In this document: one piece after another, positions 7,387 to 14,657 of the stretch
Layout: every line of letters begins with the position of its first letter
Position numbering within the stretch: position 1 is the stretch's first letter
Origin: DASQHY01 sp036390175
GTDB lineage: Bacteria; Acidobacteriota; Terriglobia; Acidiferrales; UBA7541
Direction of reading: 5' to 3'
DNA: 19,211 bases
NCBI GenBank assembly: GCA_036390175.1
Contig: DASWCG010000005.1
Span: 1 to 19,211 of the forward strand
Made by a program: the position numbers and the translations under genes
The notes under the pieces: model-generated
Told to the model about the DNA's origin: nothing
Seen by the model: only the letters and a program-made list of their open reading frames with translations
Databases searched by the model: none

Positions 7387-7450
7387 TTGGGCAGGCCAGA
7401 CGTCAAGTACTTCACCGTTGAGCATCGTGCGATTTAACCTCGGAGGAGGA

Positions 7451-7636
7451 GTGGGTCTTAAGCAATATTTCCGGGAGCGGGCCCAGCGCGCGGATCGGGC
7501 AGAGACCCTGCGGATTCTCAGCCGCGCCGGGAAAGGTAATCCTCCGATGAAAGGCGATGAGCTCGATCCGGAACCGGAGAGGAAAAAAGGACGGATTCAA
7601 ACTGGCAGGCGGAAGAAAAGGAGCACCGGCCGGTGA
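7451..7636 (+). CDS. Possible small basic protein, GTG start, unknown
   Basis: This frame encodes 61 residues if it begins at GTG 7451, which follows a strong GGAGGAGGA Shine-Dalgarno sequence. The protein begins VGLKQYFRERAQRADRAETL and ends in a Lys/Arg-rich tail. The segment AGKGNPPMKGDEL looks like real protein sequence rather than noise. It may be an antitoxin-like or decayed accessory gene. It lies convergent with, and 7 bases from, the antitoxin at 7644. No family is recognised and no partner gene is evident. Confidence 0.4.
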   Translation: MGLKQYFRERAQRADRAETLRILSRAGKGNPPMKGDELDPEPERKKGRIQTGRRKKRSTGR

Positions 7637-7643
7637 GAGAGCG

Positions 7644-7841
7644 CTACTCGGCCTCAAGAAGCGCAGCCTGGGCGCGCAGTTCCTCGGGAGGAATCTCCAC
7701 GATTCTGTTGTCGCGCCAGACAAAGATGGGTAATCCGAGGCGGGCGTGTTCGATGATGACCTTCTCGACGGCGGCTTTGAGCGCCATTTCGGCGCGTTCT
7801 TCCAACGGCAGTTCAAGGACGTTTGGCGGGGGCTTGGTCAT
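7644..7841 (-). CDS. Small antitoxin-like protein next to a zeta-toxin remnant
   Basis: A 65-residue protein (MTKPPPNVLELPLEERAEMA...) whose middle reads IEHARLGLPIFVWRDNRIVE and whose end is PPEELRAQAALLEAE. This pattern of a short helix followed by a LPxxVWRDxxIVxIPPEE strand is recurrent in small genes found beside zeta-like ATPase toxins. Its ATG overlaps the stop of the toxin remnant by four bases (ATGA), the normal coupled arrangement. It is intact although its presumed toxin is truncated. The role as antitoxin is inferred from this context. Confidence 0.55.
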   Translation of the reverse strand: MTKPPPNVLELPLEERAEMALKAAVEKVIIEHARLGLPIFVWRDNRIVEIPPEELRAQAALLEAE

Positions 7842-8056
7842 GGGTTTCCGTAGCGATCCACCAAAGTATTGTAAAGCTCTGGATTGATTATACGGGGACT
7901 CCCCAGTTTCTCAAGGGCAATAATGGCCGGTCTTGCGGCTGAGTTATCGAACAATATCCATGAATCCCCGAGCGGGCGATAGTGGACAAGAAAGTTGTGG
8001 ATGGAGCGGTCAAACCGGCGGCGGACGGCGGCCTCCGGCACATCGAAAATACGCAC
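7838..8056 (-). pseudogene. C-terminal remnant of a zeta-toxin-like P-loop ATPase/kinase
   Basis: Only 72 residues remain, starting DVPEAAVRRRFDRSIHNFL and continuing YRPLGDSWILFDNSAARPAI. This is the characteristic tail of small zeta-toxin-like AAA proteins of about 190-200 residues (VPExxVRRRFxRxxxNF, YRPLxDxWxxFDNS). The P-loop, base and catalytic N-terminal half are missing. Similarity to the family stops near position 8050, where sequence belonging to the upstream region of the rightward toxin-antitoxin pair begins. A GTG at 8056 could start translation, but the product would lack the nucleotide-binding site. It is probably non-functional. Confidence 0.7.
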
Positions 8057-8093
8057 AGGTCCGGGTTTTTGCCGTAAGATTGAGACTACGACG

Positions 8094-8324
8094 ATGGCGA
8101 AGCCTACGATTACGATTCCACTTGACCCGGAAACGGCGCGGGCCTACGACTCCGCCGCACCAGAGGAAAAGCGGAAGATTCAGGCTCTGCTGAGTCTTTG
8201 GCTTCGGGAACTCGCCGCCGACCAATATCCGTCGCTGCAGCAAATCCTCGATGAAGTCGGACGGAAGGCGAAGGCTCGAGGACTCACGCCAGAGATATTG
8301 GATTCCCTCCTGAAGGGCGCATAG
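8094..8324 (+). CDS. Antitoxin of a PIN-domain toxin-antitoxin pair
   Basis: A 76-residue protein with an N-terminal TITIPLDPETARAYDSA stretch, similar in style to antitoxins with an N-terminal beta-strand for DNA binding. The rest is helical (EEKRKIQALLSLWLREL) with a C-terminal LTPEILDSLLKG tail that could wrap a toxin. Its stop codon is immediately followed by the start of the PIN toxin. Antitoxins of this type usually autoregulate by binding their own promoter, which here would lie within the truncated zeta-toxin boundary. The antitoxin function is inferred from the pairing. Confidence 0.75.
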   Translation: MAKPTITIPLDPETARAYDSAAPEEKRKIQALLSLWLRELAADQYPSLQQILDEVGRKAKARGLTPEILDSLLKGA

Positions 8325-8729
8325 TTGCGCTGCGTCTTCGATACGAACGTTTTCGTGAGCGCGCTGCTGCTACCCGATTCGAAGCCTCGCAAAGCTCTTG
8401 ACTTGGCGCTCGAAAGAGGAAAACTCCTGCTTTCTCTCGCAGCGCTCGCCGAACTCTATGAAGTTCTCAACAGAAAACAGTTCCGGCGATATATCGATGA
8501 GGAAGACGTTCGAATCTTTGTCGCGGCTCTAACGCGCGAGGCTCAATGGGTCGAGGTGGATGTGAAAATAACAGCCTGCCGTGATCGCACGGATAACAAG
8601 TTCCTCGAACTCGCTGTGAGTGGCCATGCAACGCACATCGTCACTGGCGACTCTGACCTCCTCGCGCTCAATCCTTTCCAGGGCATCCAGATTCTTCTTC
8701 CTCGCACGTTCCTAGAGCTATCGGCGTAG
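8325..8729 (+). CDS. PIN-domain toxin (VapC-like/COG1569 type ribonuclease)
   Basis: A 134-residue PIN domain. The acidic metal-binding residues are visible: Asp6 in VFDTNVFVSALL, Glu43 in LAELYEVL, Asp90 in CRDRTDNKFLELA, and Asp109/Asp111 in VTGDSDLL. Such toxins cleave RNA in a divalent-metal-dependent manner and are restrained by the upstream antitoxin. The start is TTG at 8325, immediately after the antitoxin TAG, implying translational coupling and low toxin output. The catalytic set is complete, so the toxin looks functional. Confidence 0.88.
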   Translation: MRCVFDTNVFVSALLLPDSKPRKALDLALERGKLLLSLAALAELYEVLNRKQFRRYIDEEDVRIFVAALTREAQWVEVDVKITACRDRTDNKFLELAVSGHATHIVTGDSDLLALNPFQGIQILLPRTFLELSA

Positions 8730-8737
8730 AAAATGTG

Positions 8738-8764
8738 CGCGCGGGGAGTGGGAGCCCCCGCGCG
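8738..8764. terminator. GC-rich hairpin between convergent genes
   Basis: A perfect 9-bp stem (CGCGCGGGG at 8738-8746 with CCCCGCGCG at 8756-8764) closes a 9-base loop. It sits between the PIN toxin stop and the end of the leftward exported-protein gene. On the minus strand it is followed shortly by ATTTTC, a weak U-tract. On the plus strand no T-run follows. A bidirectional or minus-strand terminator is the simplest reading. Confidence 0.5.
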
Positions 8765-8788
8765 GCCGGAAGTAGATTCGAATGGGGG

Positions 8789-9817
8789 TTACTGGTCTCT
8801 GGGTTCAGGTCTCCGTTCGGACTTCGGCTGAGGTTTCGGTTGGGGCTTGCTGGATGCAGGCTTTTTTGCGTCCGAGCCTGAGGATTGGCCTTGCGCGCCG
8901 GCTTGTCCCTGAGCGGCGAGCAGCATGCGCGTGCCGCTATCGAGGTGCACGTTTCTGCCCGTGGAGGTAATCAGCGAGCCTTGCGTGCTGTTCGATCCCG
9001 CCGCGTTCAGGTTCAGGCCGTTGAGCCCGAAGACGCCCTGGCTATTGGAAGTCAATTGGCCCGCGGCATTCAGTCCGCCGACCGCGCCTCTGGAAGTGCT
9101 GCCCAAAGTAGACGTTGTCGAGCCGGCCGCATTGACCGTGGAGCCCACGGTGCCGCTAGCGGTTCCGCCGACGTTTGCCGCCGTGTTTGTTACGCCGCCA
9201 ACCGCGCCGCCCGCCGTCGAAGCGACGCCGCCGACCAGACCGCCGCCTCCAGAAGAGCGAGCCGAGCCTGAACCGCCCGCGCTGCCCAACCCGGAGCCCG
9301 CAAGGTCGGGCGCTTCGAGCGAACCCGATGCCATCGTCTCAGCCGCGGCGAGCGCCTGGATATTGGCGTTCAGGGGAACTTCCTGGCCATTCTTCAGAAT
9401 GGCTTTGTCAAACACGATGCCGAGCGAGGACTCGGATTCGCCTTTGCCCCGCGCCTTCGCTTCGGTGACGTGCCCCACGAGCTTCGACCCTTTGGGGATC
9501 ACCACATCGCCGTCGGACTTGGTGTTCTCAGTAGTCTTGCCGGTGACCGTGTCGCCGGGCTTGTTCTTTTTGCAGTCCACGGGCTTGGTCAGAACGGCGT
9601 TCATCGTGGTGCCTTGCGCGACGCTCGCCGAATTCTTACCGGCCTGCGCCGAGGCGTTACCCGAAGTGTTGTTTGACGCCGCAGCGCCGGACTTGCTGGC
9701 CTGCGCGGACGTCTTGCTGTCCGCGGAAGCACTCGCCTGAGCGCCGGACTGGGCTTGCGCCGCGGCGGTCCACGCGCAGAGCGTCCCCGCCAAAACCAGG
9801 TATGCGATGCGTTTCAT
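8789..9817 (-). CDS. Exported low-complexity Gly/Ala/Ser-rich protein
   Basis: A 342-residue protein starting MKRIAYLVLAGTLCAWTAAAQA, a good Sec signal peptide. Ser/Ala/Gln/Asn-rich sequence (about 22-70) follows. A compact folded segment (about 71-160) contains VIPKGSKLVGHVTEAKARG and GIVFDKAILKNGQEVPLNA. Then comes a long Gly/Ser/Thr/Asn-rich tract (about 170-285) and a Pro/Lys-rich basic tail. The folded part, with its IPKGSxLxGxV pattern, recalls the beta-rich domain of TrbI/VirB10-type and similar envelope proteins, but this is only a resemblance. The start at 9817 is set by GGGAGGGAG upstream; an in-frame ATG at 9877 lies outside the signal. It is probably envelope- or surface-associated; the function is unknown. 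Confidence 0.75.
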   Translation of the reverse strand: MKRIAYLVLAGTLCAWTAAAQAQSGAQASASADSKTSAQASKSGAAASNNTSGNASAQAGKNSASVAQGTTMNAVLTKPVDCKKNKPGDTVTGKTTENTKSDGDVVIPKGSKLVGHVTEAKARGKGESESSLGIVFDKAILKNGQEVPLNANIQALAAAETMASGSLEAPDLAGSGLGSAGGSGSARSSGGGGLVGGVASTAGGAVGGVTNTAANVGGTASGTVGSTVNAAGSTTSTLGSTSRGAVGGLNAAGQLTSNSQGVFGLNGLNLNAAGSNSTQGSLITSTGRNVHLDSGTRMLLAAQGQAGAQGQSSGSDAKKPASSKPQPKPQPKSERRPEPRDQ

Positions 9818-10164
9818 GCTGACTCCCTCCCTACCGCGAGTTGCGGTCAAAAATCCAGATTGGTTGCTGTGCGGCATGCCTTGAATTCTCTGCCAAACCC
9901 CGTTTGAGCAAAGCTGCTTCCAAACTGTAAACCATTTGCTTTTGCTTTCAGTCAGTTACACAAGATCTTGGTGCAAAAGAGTCATCACCGTCTGTGGAAT
10001 AAGGGAACGGAGGCAGGAAAAAAATATAGTGGGCGAAAGTACAGGCTGGGCGAATCCCTGAGAGATATCCTCAGCTGGGGGACAGCGATGCGCGTTCCGC
10101 ACACGAAGGAACAAGAACGTCGCGTCCCTCCGCCGGAGCCTCAGAACTCTTTTTCAGCGCCCCG
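9818..10164. other. Gene-free interval downstream of kbl
   Basis: About 350 bases between the end of kbl and the start of the exported-protein gene, both leftward. It probably contains the terminator of tdh-kbl and the promoter of the exported-protein gene. A T-run (complement of aaaaaaatatag near 10019) and several AT-rich words occur, but no convincing -35/-10 pair or strong terminator hairpin was identified. Rightward frames here lack ribosome-binding sites and protein-like character. Confidence 0.5.
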
Positions 10165-11379
10165 CTACACGACGCCGAGAGACTTGCCGACCTCGCTCAA
10201 GATTTCGGCGGCGCGTTCCAGATCGGCGCGTTTGTGGGTAGCCGAGACGATGGCGCGCAGCCGGGCTTTGCCTTCCGCGACCGTCGGATAGCCGACCGCA
10301 GGCGCATAAAGCCCGGCATCAAACAGCTTCGCGGAGAATTCAAATGCTTTGGCAGCATCGCCCACGTGAATGGGAATGATGGGCGTCTCGCTCCCCTCGA
10401 AGCGGAAGCCCTTTTTCTTGAGCAGCCGCTTGAAATATTTCGTGTTGGCCCAGAGTTTCTTGATGAGCTTTTCGCCATCCGGAGAATCGAGCAGCGCAAA
10501 GGCCGCCTGGCAGGTGGCCGCGACAGAAGGCGGATGTCCTGTGGAGAAAAAGAACGGCCGTGCGCGCAGGTAAAGATAGTCAACCAGATCGCGCGAGCCG
10601 CAGACGTATCCTCCCATGGCGCCGATGGCCTTGCTGAGCGTGCCGACCTGAATGTGTACGCGGCCGTAGCAGCCGTGATGGTCCACCGTGCCGCGCCCGC
10701 CGCGCCCGAGAACGCCGGAGGCATGGGCGTCGTCCACCATCATGATGCAATTGTATTTTTCCGCCAGGTCGCAGAGTTGCGGCAGCGGCGCGATGTCGCC
10801 GTCCATGGAGAAGACGCCGTCGGTGATCAACAGCTTGTGGCCGGGGAAGTTTTCCGTCTCTTTGCAAATGCGCTCGCAATCGGCGACGTCTTTGTGCTTG
10901 AAAATTTTGATGGCGGCCTTGGACAAGCGGCAGCCGTCAATGATGGAGGCGTGATTCAGCTCGTCGGAAATGATCAGATCCTCTTTGCCGAGAATGGCGG
11001 AGACGGTGCCCGCGTTGGCGGTGAAGCCGGACTGAAACACGACGCAGGCCTCGGTGTTCTTGAATTTGGCAATCTGCCGCTCCAGCTCCATGTGCACGGT
11101 CATCGTCCCGGAGATGGTGCGGACCGCGCCCGCGCCCACGCCGTATTTCCGGGTGGCCTCGAGCGCCGCTTTGCGCAGCGCTTTGTGCGTCGTCAACCCA
11201 AGATAGTTGTTGGAGCTGAGGTTGATCACTTCCTTTCCGTCAATCGTGCAGACGGGTTTCTGCTCGCCTTCGAGAATGCGCAGGCGCGGGGCCGTGCCCT
11301 TGGCGCGGAGGTCATCGAGCGTTTGGGTCAAATAAGAAAGCGGATTTGTCTTGGCCGACATCTGTGCTCCCGTTTCCAT
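10165..11379 (-). CDS. kbl: Glycine C-acetyltransferase (2-amino-3-ketobutyrate CoA ligase)
   Basis: PLP-dependent alpha-oxoamine synthase family enzyme that cleaves 2-amino-3-ketobutyrate with CoA to glycine and acetyl-CoA. Seen in order (numbering from this start): NLSSNNYLGL near residue 53, VGAGAVRTISGT (81-92), the cofactor-contacting ITDGVFSMDGD and VDDAHASGVLG (Asp216, His219), and VGTLSKAIGAMGGY with the Schiff-base Lys250. The length of 404 residues is near the family norm of about 398. GGGAGGG sits 5 bases before the ATG at 11379; a second ATG at 11361 also has a GGGAG and would give 398 residues. It follows tdh by 57 bases on the same strand, its biochemical partner in threonine degradation. 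Confidence 0.96.
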   Translation of the reverse strand: METGAQMSAKTNPLSYLTQTLDDLRAKGTAPRLRILEGEQKPVCTIDGKEVINLSSNNYLGLTTHKALRKAALEATRKYGVGAGAVRTISGTMTVHMELERQIAKFKNTEACVVFQSGFTANAGTVSAILGKEDLIISDELNHASIIDGCRLSKAAIKIFKHKDVADCERICKETENFPGHKLLITDGVFSMDGDIAPLPQLCDLAEKYNCIMMVDDAHASGVLGRGGRGTVDHHGCYGRVHIQVGTLSKAIGAMGGYVCGSRDLVDYLYLRARPFFFSTGHPPSVAATCQAAFALLDSPDGEKLIKKLWANTKYFKRLLKKKGFRFEGSETPIIPIHVGDAAKAFEFSAKLFDAGLYAPAVGYPTVAEGKARLRAIVSATHKRADLERAAEILSEVGKSLGVV

Positions 11380-11436
11380 GTGTTCCCTCCCAGGGGGCGG
11401 GACCGGGACTCGCCCTTCCAACAAAACTCCTTCCCC

Positions 11437-12495
11437 TCAGCGCGGCTTGCCGTTCGGATAAAACAAAACTTTCCCCGCGTGGCCGCCCTGCAGCAACGAA
11501 AAAGCCTCGTCGAATTTTTCGAGCGAAGTCCGCTCGCCGAAGAGGGGGTCGAGATTCAGCCGCCCCGCCTTGAGCAGCGAAGTCATCTGCACCCAGGTCT
11601 CAAACATCCGCCGCCCATAAATGCCACGCACCGTCGCGCCCTTGAAAATCACATCGCCGACCAGGTCGAGCGAAACGGGGTTGCTTGGAATCCCCAGCAG
11701 CGACGCCCTTCCCCCTGCCCGCAGCGCCCGGAACCCTTGCGCAATGGCGCCCTGGTTGCCGCTCATCTCCAGGAGCACATCCACGCCGGTGCCGGCCGTG
11801 TCCTTTTTGATGCGCGCGACCGCATCGCCTTCCGCGGGATTCAGCACCACGTCAGCGCCCATCTTCTTTGCCATTTCGCGCCGCCAGTCGTTCACTTCCG
11901 TGGCAAACACGCTCGAGCTTCCACAGGCCTTGGCCACGGCAATGGCCATCAGCCCGATCGGCCCGCAGCCGGTCACCAGGACGGTCTGTCCGGCAACCGG
12001 CCCGGCCAGCACGGCGTGGACGGCGTTGCCGAGCGGGTCCAGTATGGCGGCGTAGTGCTCCGGAATCGCGGGATCGATCTTCCAGATGTTCGTGGCGGGA
12101 ATGCGCACAAACTCGGCGAAGCAGCCGTCCTGATCGATCCCAATGATGCGCAGGTTCTGGCAGATGTGCGCCTCACCGACGCGGCACTGATGGCAGTGCC
12201 CGCAGTTGACGTGCATCTCCGCGCTGACGAATTCGCCCGGGGCAACCGCCGAAACTTCTTCGCCGACGCGTTCGACTACGCCGCAGAACTCGTGCCCGAA
12301 CGTCAGCGGCGGCTTGATGCGCGATTGCGACCAGCGGTCCCAGCCGTAAATGTGCAAATCGGTGCCGCAAATCGAGGCGGCGCGCACGCGCACCAGCACT
12401 TCATTCGGCCCGATGCTGGGAACAGGTACGCTCTCCAGTTGCGCGCCCCGCTCAGGACGCACCTTCCGGAGAGCCTTCATGGTTGTGGCAGGCAT
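11437..12495 (-). CDS. tdh: L-threonine 3-dehydrogenase
   Basis: Zinc-dependent medium-chain dehydrogenase that oxidises threonine to 2-amino-3-ketobutyrate with NAD+. The 352 residues include the catalytic zinc ligands Cys43 (ASICGTDLHIYGWD), His68 and Glu69 (TFGHEF). The structural zinc knuckle is CGHCHQCRVGEAHIC (Cys98, 101, 104, 112). The nucleotide-binding motif is VTGCGPIGLMA (about 174-184). IRGIYGR-like VRGIYGRRMFETW and the conserved DPLGNAVH also match the threonine-specific subgroup rather than general alcohol dehydrogenases. The start follows a GGAG Shine-Dalgarno sequence. It leads the tdh-kbl operon, converting threonine to glycine and acetyl-CoA. Confidence 0.96.
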   Translation of the reverse strand: MPATTMKALRKVRPERGAQLESVPVPSIGPNEVLVRVRAASICGTDLHIYGWDRWSQSRIKPPLTFGHEFCGVVERVGEEVSAVAPGEFVSAEMHVNCGHCHQCRVGEAHICQNLRIIGIDQDGCFAEFVRIPATNIWKIDPAIPEHYAAILDPLGNAVHAVLAGPVAGQTVLVTGCGPIGLMAIAVAKACGSSSVFATEVNDWRREMAKKMGADVVLNPAEGDAVARIKKDTAGTGVDVLLEMSGNQGAIAQGFRALRAGGRASLLGIPSNPVSLDLVGDVIFKGATVRGIYGRRMFETWVQMTSLLKAGRLNLDPLFGERTSLEKFDEAFSLLQGGHAGKVLFYPNGKPR

Positions 12496-12852
12496 TCCGG
12501 CTCCGCGGGACTGCGGAAAGCAGGAATGTTAGCACAGCCCGCGCGGCGCCGGCACTTTTGTCTGAGGGGCTGCCGCGCTCGCCAAAAATTCGAGATTCCT
12601 CCGGTGCGCTCCGGTATAATCCGGCAAACGACGCCGCCATGAAATATCTTGTCCTGGCTCTGTGGCCTTTTCCGGCGACTTCTACCTCAACACCTACCAT
12701 TTCACCCGGGTGCAGTAGGTTTGCGCCTTCGCGCGGCAGAGGCTGTCCGAAAAGACAGGTTTTCTATCCGGCACACGTGGTTGCGCCGGGCGCCTGCCAG
12801 CCGCGGCGGAAGAGTACACTGGATACTGCCCAACCTCACTGGAGGAGCTTGT
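12496..12852. other. Intergenic leader between tdh and the CarboxypepD_reg-like gene
   Basis: About 357 bases between divergent genes. It contains a TATAAT hexamer (listed separately) and a leader of roughly 225 bases before the next start. A start codon at 12639 opens MKYLVLALWPF, a signal-like beginning, while a different frame nearby reads FSGDFYLNTYHFTRVQ and stops at 12718. These could be two pieces of a frameshifted small membrane peptide, or chance. No ribosome-binding site precedes 12639. Confidence 0.45.
12615..12620 (+). promoter_or_regulatory. Possible -10 hexamer TATAAT
   Basis: A perfect TATAAT lies in otherwise GC-rich DNA, flanked by three TCCGG words. The -35 position (about 12592-12597, gagatt) does not match TTGACA, so this would be a weak or activator-dependent promoter. 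It would drive the rightward secreted-protein gene at 12853 with a long leader. Seen directly; function inferred. Confidence 0.35.
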
Positions 12853-13284
12853 ATGCGACGCAGAATTTCGCTGGCCATCGCGCTGCTCTCAACGGCTTCG
12901 GCCGGCTTGGCCTGCGCGAGCATCTTTTATTGCTTTGCCTTCCCGGAAACCGTTTACGCCACGCCGCAGCACCACCGCACTCCGGGAAGCCTCTCGGGCG
13001 TGGTTGTCGGACCGGACGACAAACCTGTGCCCCACGCCAGCGTCAATTATCAATCCTCGGCGGGTTACAACCCCCACGCCGTCCGCACCGATTCCACCGG
13101 ACATTTTCACATCGCCAGACTTCGCGCCGACAATTACGAGCTGCGCGCGACGGCCAAAGGAATTTTTTCCGAGTGGAAACACAACGTTGGCGTCGGCGGC
13201 GGCCGCAATACAAATGTAACTCTGCGGCTGATTTATTCGAAAGGTCCTGCCGCGGCAACAAAGCCGCCCGCTACCGAGAAGTGA
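12853..13284 (+). CDS. Secreted carboxypeptidase-regulatory-like domain protein
   Basis: A 143-residue exported protein with a basic N-terminus and hydrophobic signal segment (MRRRISLAIALLSTASAGLA). One beta-sandwich domain follows: GSLSGVVVGPDDKPVPHASV, then TDSTGHFHIARLRADNYELRATAKG. This is the CarboxypepD_reg-like pattern common in Acidobacteriota and Bacteroidota surface proteins. The start is placed at 12853 because GGAGGAG lies 6 bases upstream, and the preceding in-frame sequence has no signal character. It is convergent with the anti-sigma gene downstream. Its ligand or role is not visible. Confidence 0.82.
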   Translation: MRRRISLAIALLSTASAGLACASIFYCFAFPETVYATPQHHRTPGSLSGVVVGPDDKPVPHASVNYQSSAGYNPHAVRTDSTGHFHIARLRADNYELRATAKGIFSEWKHNVGVGGGRNTNVTLRLIYSKGPAAATKPPATEK

Positions 13285-13363
13285 CGGAGCGTGAAACTTG
13301 GCCGAGAAGAAGAACTGAAGAAAACCTGATTTTGGAAAGGAAGAATTACACCGGCGAAAATCA

Positions 13364-14128
13364 TCAGTGTTCCAGCATCTGCGCGAATTCTTCCAGATCT
13401 TCCCGCGCGACGTCCGAAACCGCCCAGAAGCTCATCCCGTTGCGGCTCCAGTACACGAGATTGAACCCCTGCCGCGAGATGCTTCTTTCCGCAGAATCAG
13501 AGCCCTGCGACGGCCAGACGTATAGATTGATGAAGTGTTTCCGCCTTTCGTACACCAGCGCCGCAACGGTCCTCCCGTTCAGGACATCCAGCCTCCCGCC
13601 AATCAGCGGATAACCAGCCCCCGAGAAATCGCGTACCGGCGGAGCAAAGTCGAGCTTTCCATCAAACCACGGCTTGACCGTGTGCTGATCGGTGGACGCC
13701 ACATCGGTGAGATGTCCAGGCAGCATCGAACGCACGTGACTATCCACGACTTCCGTGGCGAGCGCCTGTTCGGCCGGGACGCCGCGGAATGCGGGCACGA
13801 AGCGCCAGAACGCAAAGAGCACCAGCGCCATCGAAGCAGCCGCAGCGATCCAGCGCCACGACGGGATGCTCGCCAGCAGCGAGGGCTTCTCCGTGGCTTC
13901 ACGGATATCGCTGCGAATGCGCCGGGCAAGCTCCGGCGGGGCTTTGGCGTAGAGATTAGACCCGCGCAGCGCCGTGCGCAGCGATCGCTGCGCCGCATAC
14001 TGGTTCGCGCAGTCATGGCACTGCACCAGGTGCTGCTCGAATTCCGCGGCACGCGCGGCATCGAGTTCGCCGTCAAGATAGCCGTGCAACAGCAAAGTGG
14101 TCTGCCGGCAAACCGGTTCAACTGCCAT
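13364..14128 (-). CDS. Membrane anti-sigma factor with zf-HC2-like N-terminus
   Basis: A 254-residue protein. Residues 1-45 form a zinc-binding anti-sigma domain with H-x3-C-x2-C (His33, Cys37, Cys40) in FEQHLVQCHDC, preceded by LLHGYLDGELD. One transmembrane segment follows at about 92-111 (WIAAAASMALVLFAFWRF). The remaining about 140 residues would lie outside the cytoplasm and could sense an envelope signal (VVDSHVRSMLPGHLTDVAS, GGRLDVLNGRTVAALVYERR). The gene overlaps the sigma factor by 11 bases. This topology is the standard way an ECF sigma factor is tethered and inhibited. The inducing signal is unknown; if the HCC cluster is redox-sensitive, an oxidant is possible. Confidence 0.92.
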   Translation of the reverse strand: MAVEPVCRQTTLLLHGYLDGELDAARAAEFEQHLVQCHDCANQYAAQRSLRTALRGSNLYAKAPPELARRIRSDIREATEKPSLLASIPSWRWIAAAASMALVLFAFWRFVPAFRGVPAEQALATEVVDSHVRSMLPGHLTDVASTDQHTVKPWFDGKLDFAPPVRDFSGAGYPLIGGRLDVLNGRTVAALVYERRKHFINLYVWPSQGSDSAERSISRQGFNLVYWSRNGMSFWAVSDVAREDLEEFAQMLEH

Positions 14129-14657
14129 GAGCGGCCTCCTGTTTCGGTTCGCTTCCGAGCACCTGCGCCAGCCGCCGCCGCGCGCGAGACAGACTGGACA
14201 TCACCGTGCCGATGGGGATGCCCGTAATTTCCGCGATCTCTTTGTACGAGCAGCCTTCGAGTTCGCGGAGGACGAGCACCTCGCGAAAATTCGGCGGCAG
14301 CTCTTCCAGGGCGCGATGCAGGCGCTCGCGGTTGGCGCTCTCCATAGCCAGCGTCTCGGGATTGACCGGAATTTGCGTATCGCTGTGCATTTCCTCGTCA
14401 AATTCTGCCGCGCTTTCCTGCGGGCGATTCTGCTGCAGCCAGGTATAGGAAGTGTTGCGCACGATCTGGAGCAGCCAGGCGCGGGCGTCGCCTCCATGAA
14501 ATCCGGAGAAGAACCGGTACGCGCGGAGGAAGGCCTCCTGGACAACGTCTTCGGCATCCTGTTCCCGGCGAACCAGCCAGCGGGCAAGGTTGTGCGCCGC
14601 ATGCAAATGAGGCAACACCACCTGCTCGAAGCGCGCGCGCTCCTCGGAGTTCGGCAA
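14118..14657 (-). CDS. ECF-family RNA polymerase sigma factor
   Basis: The 179 residues contain region 2 (about 16-80) with EQDAEDVVQEAFLRAYRFF and ARAWLLQIVRNTSYTW. A linker and region 4 (about 112-165) follow, with LPPNFREVLVLRELEG and the helix-turn-helix SYKEIAEITGIPIGTVMSSLSRARRRL. No region 1 or 3 is present, so it is an ECF (group 4) sigma factor. It directs core RNA polymerase to a small regulon when released by the adjacent anti-sigma factor. The start is TTG at 14657: an in-frame TAA lies a few codons upstream, no ATG precedes, and AGGAGA is 9-10 bases away. Overlap with the anti-sigma gene implies coupled translation. The divergent operon at 14925 is a likely target. Confidence 0.95.
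   Translation of the reverse strand: MPNSEERARFEQVVLPHLHAAHNLARWLVRREQDAEDVVQEAFLRAYRFFSGFHGGDARAWLLQIVRNTSYTWLQQNRPQESAAEFDEEMHSDTQIPVNPETLAMESANRERLHRALEELPPNFREVLVLRELEGCSYKEIAEITGIPIGTVMSSLSRARRRLAQVLGSEPKQEAAHGS

Noticed and set aside
8925..9740. Proline-rich 271-residue rightward frame
   Set aside because: It is the antisense of the low-complexity exported protein; the Pro/Ala repeats arise from its Gly/Ser codons.
10234..12642. 802-residue rightward open frame antisense to tdh-kbl
   Set aside because: It has no protein-like composition and lies wholly opposite two well-recognised genes.
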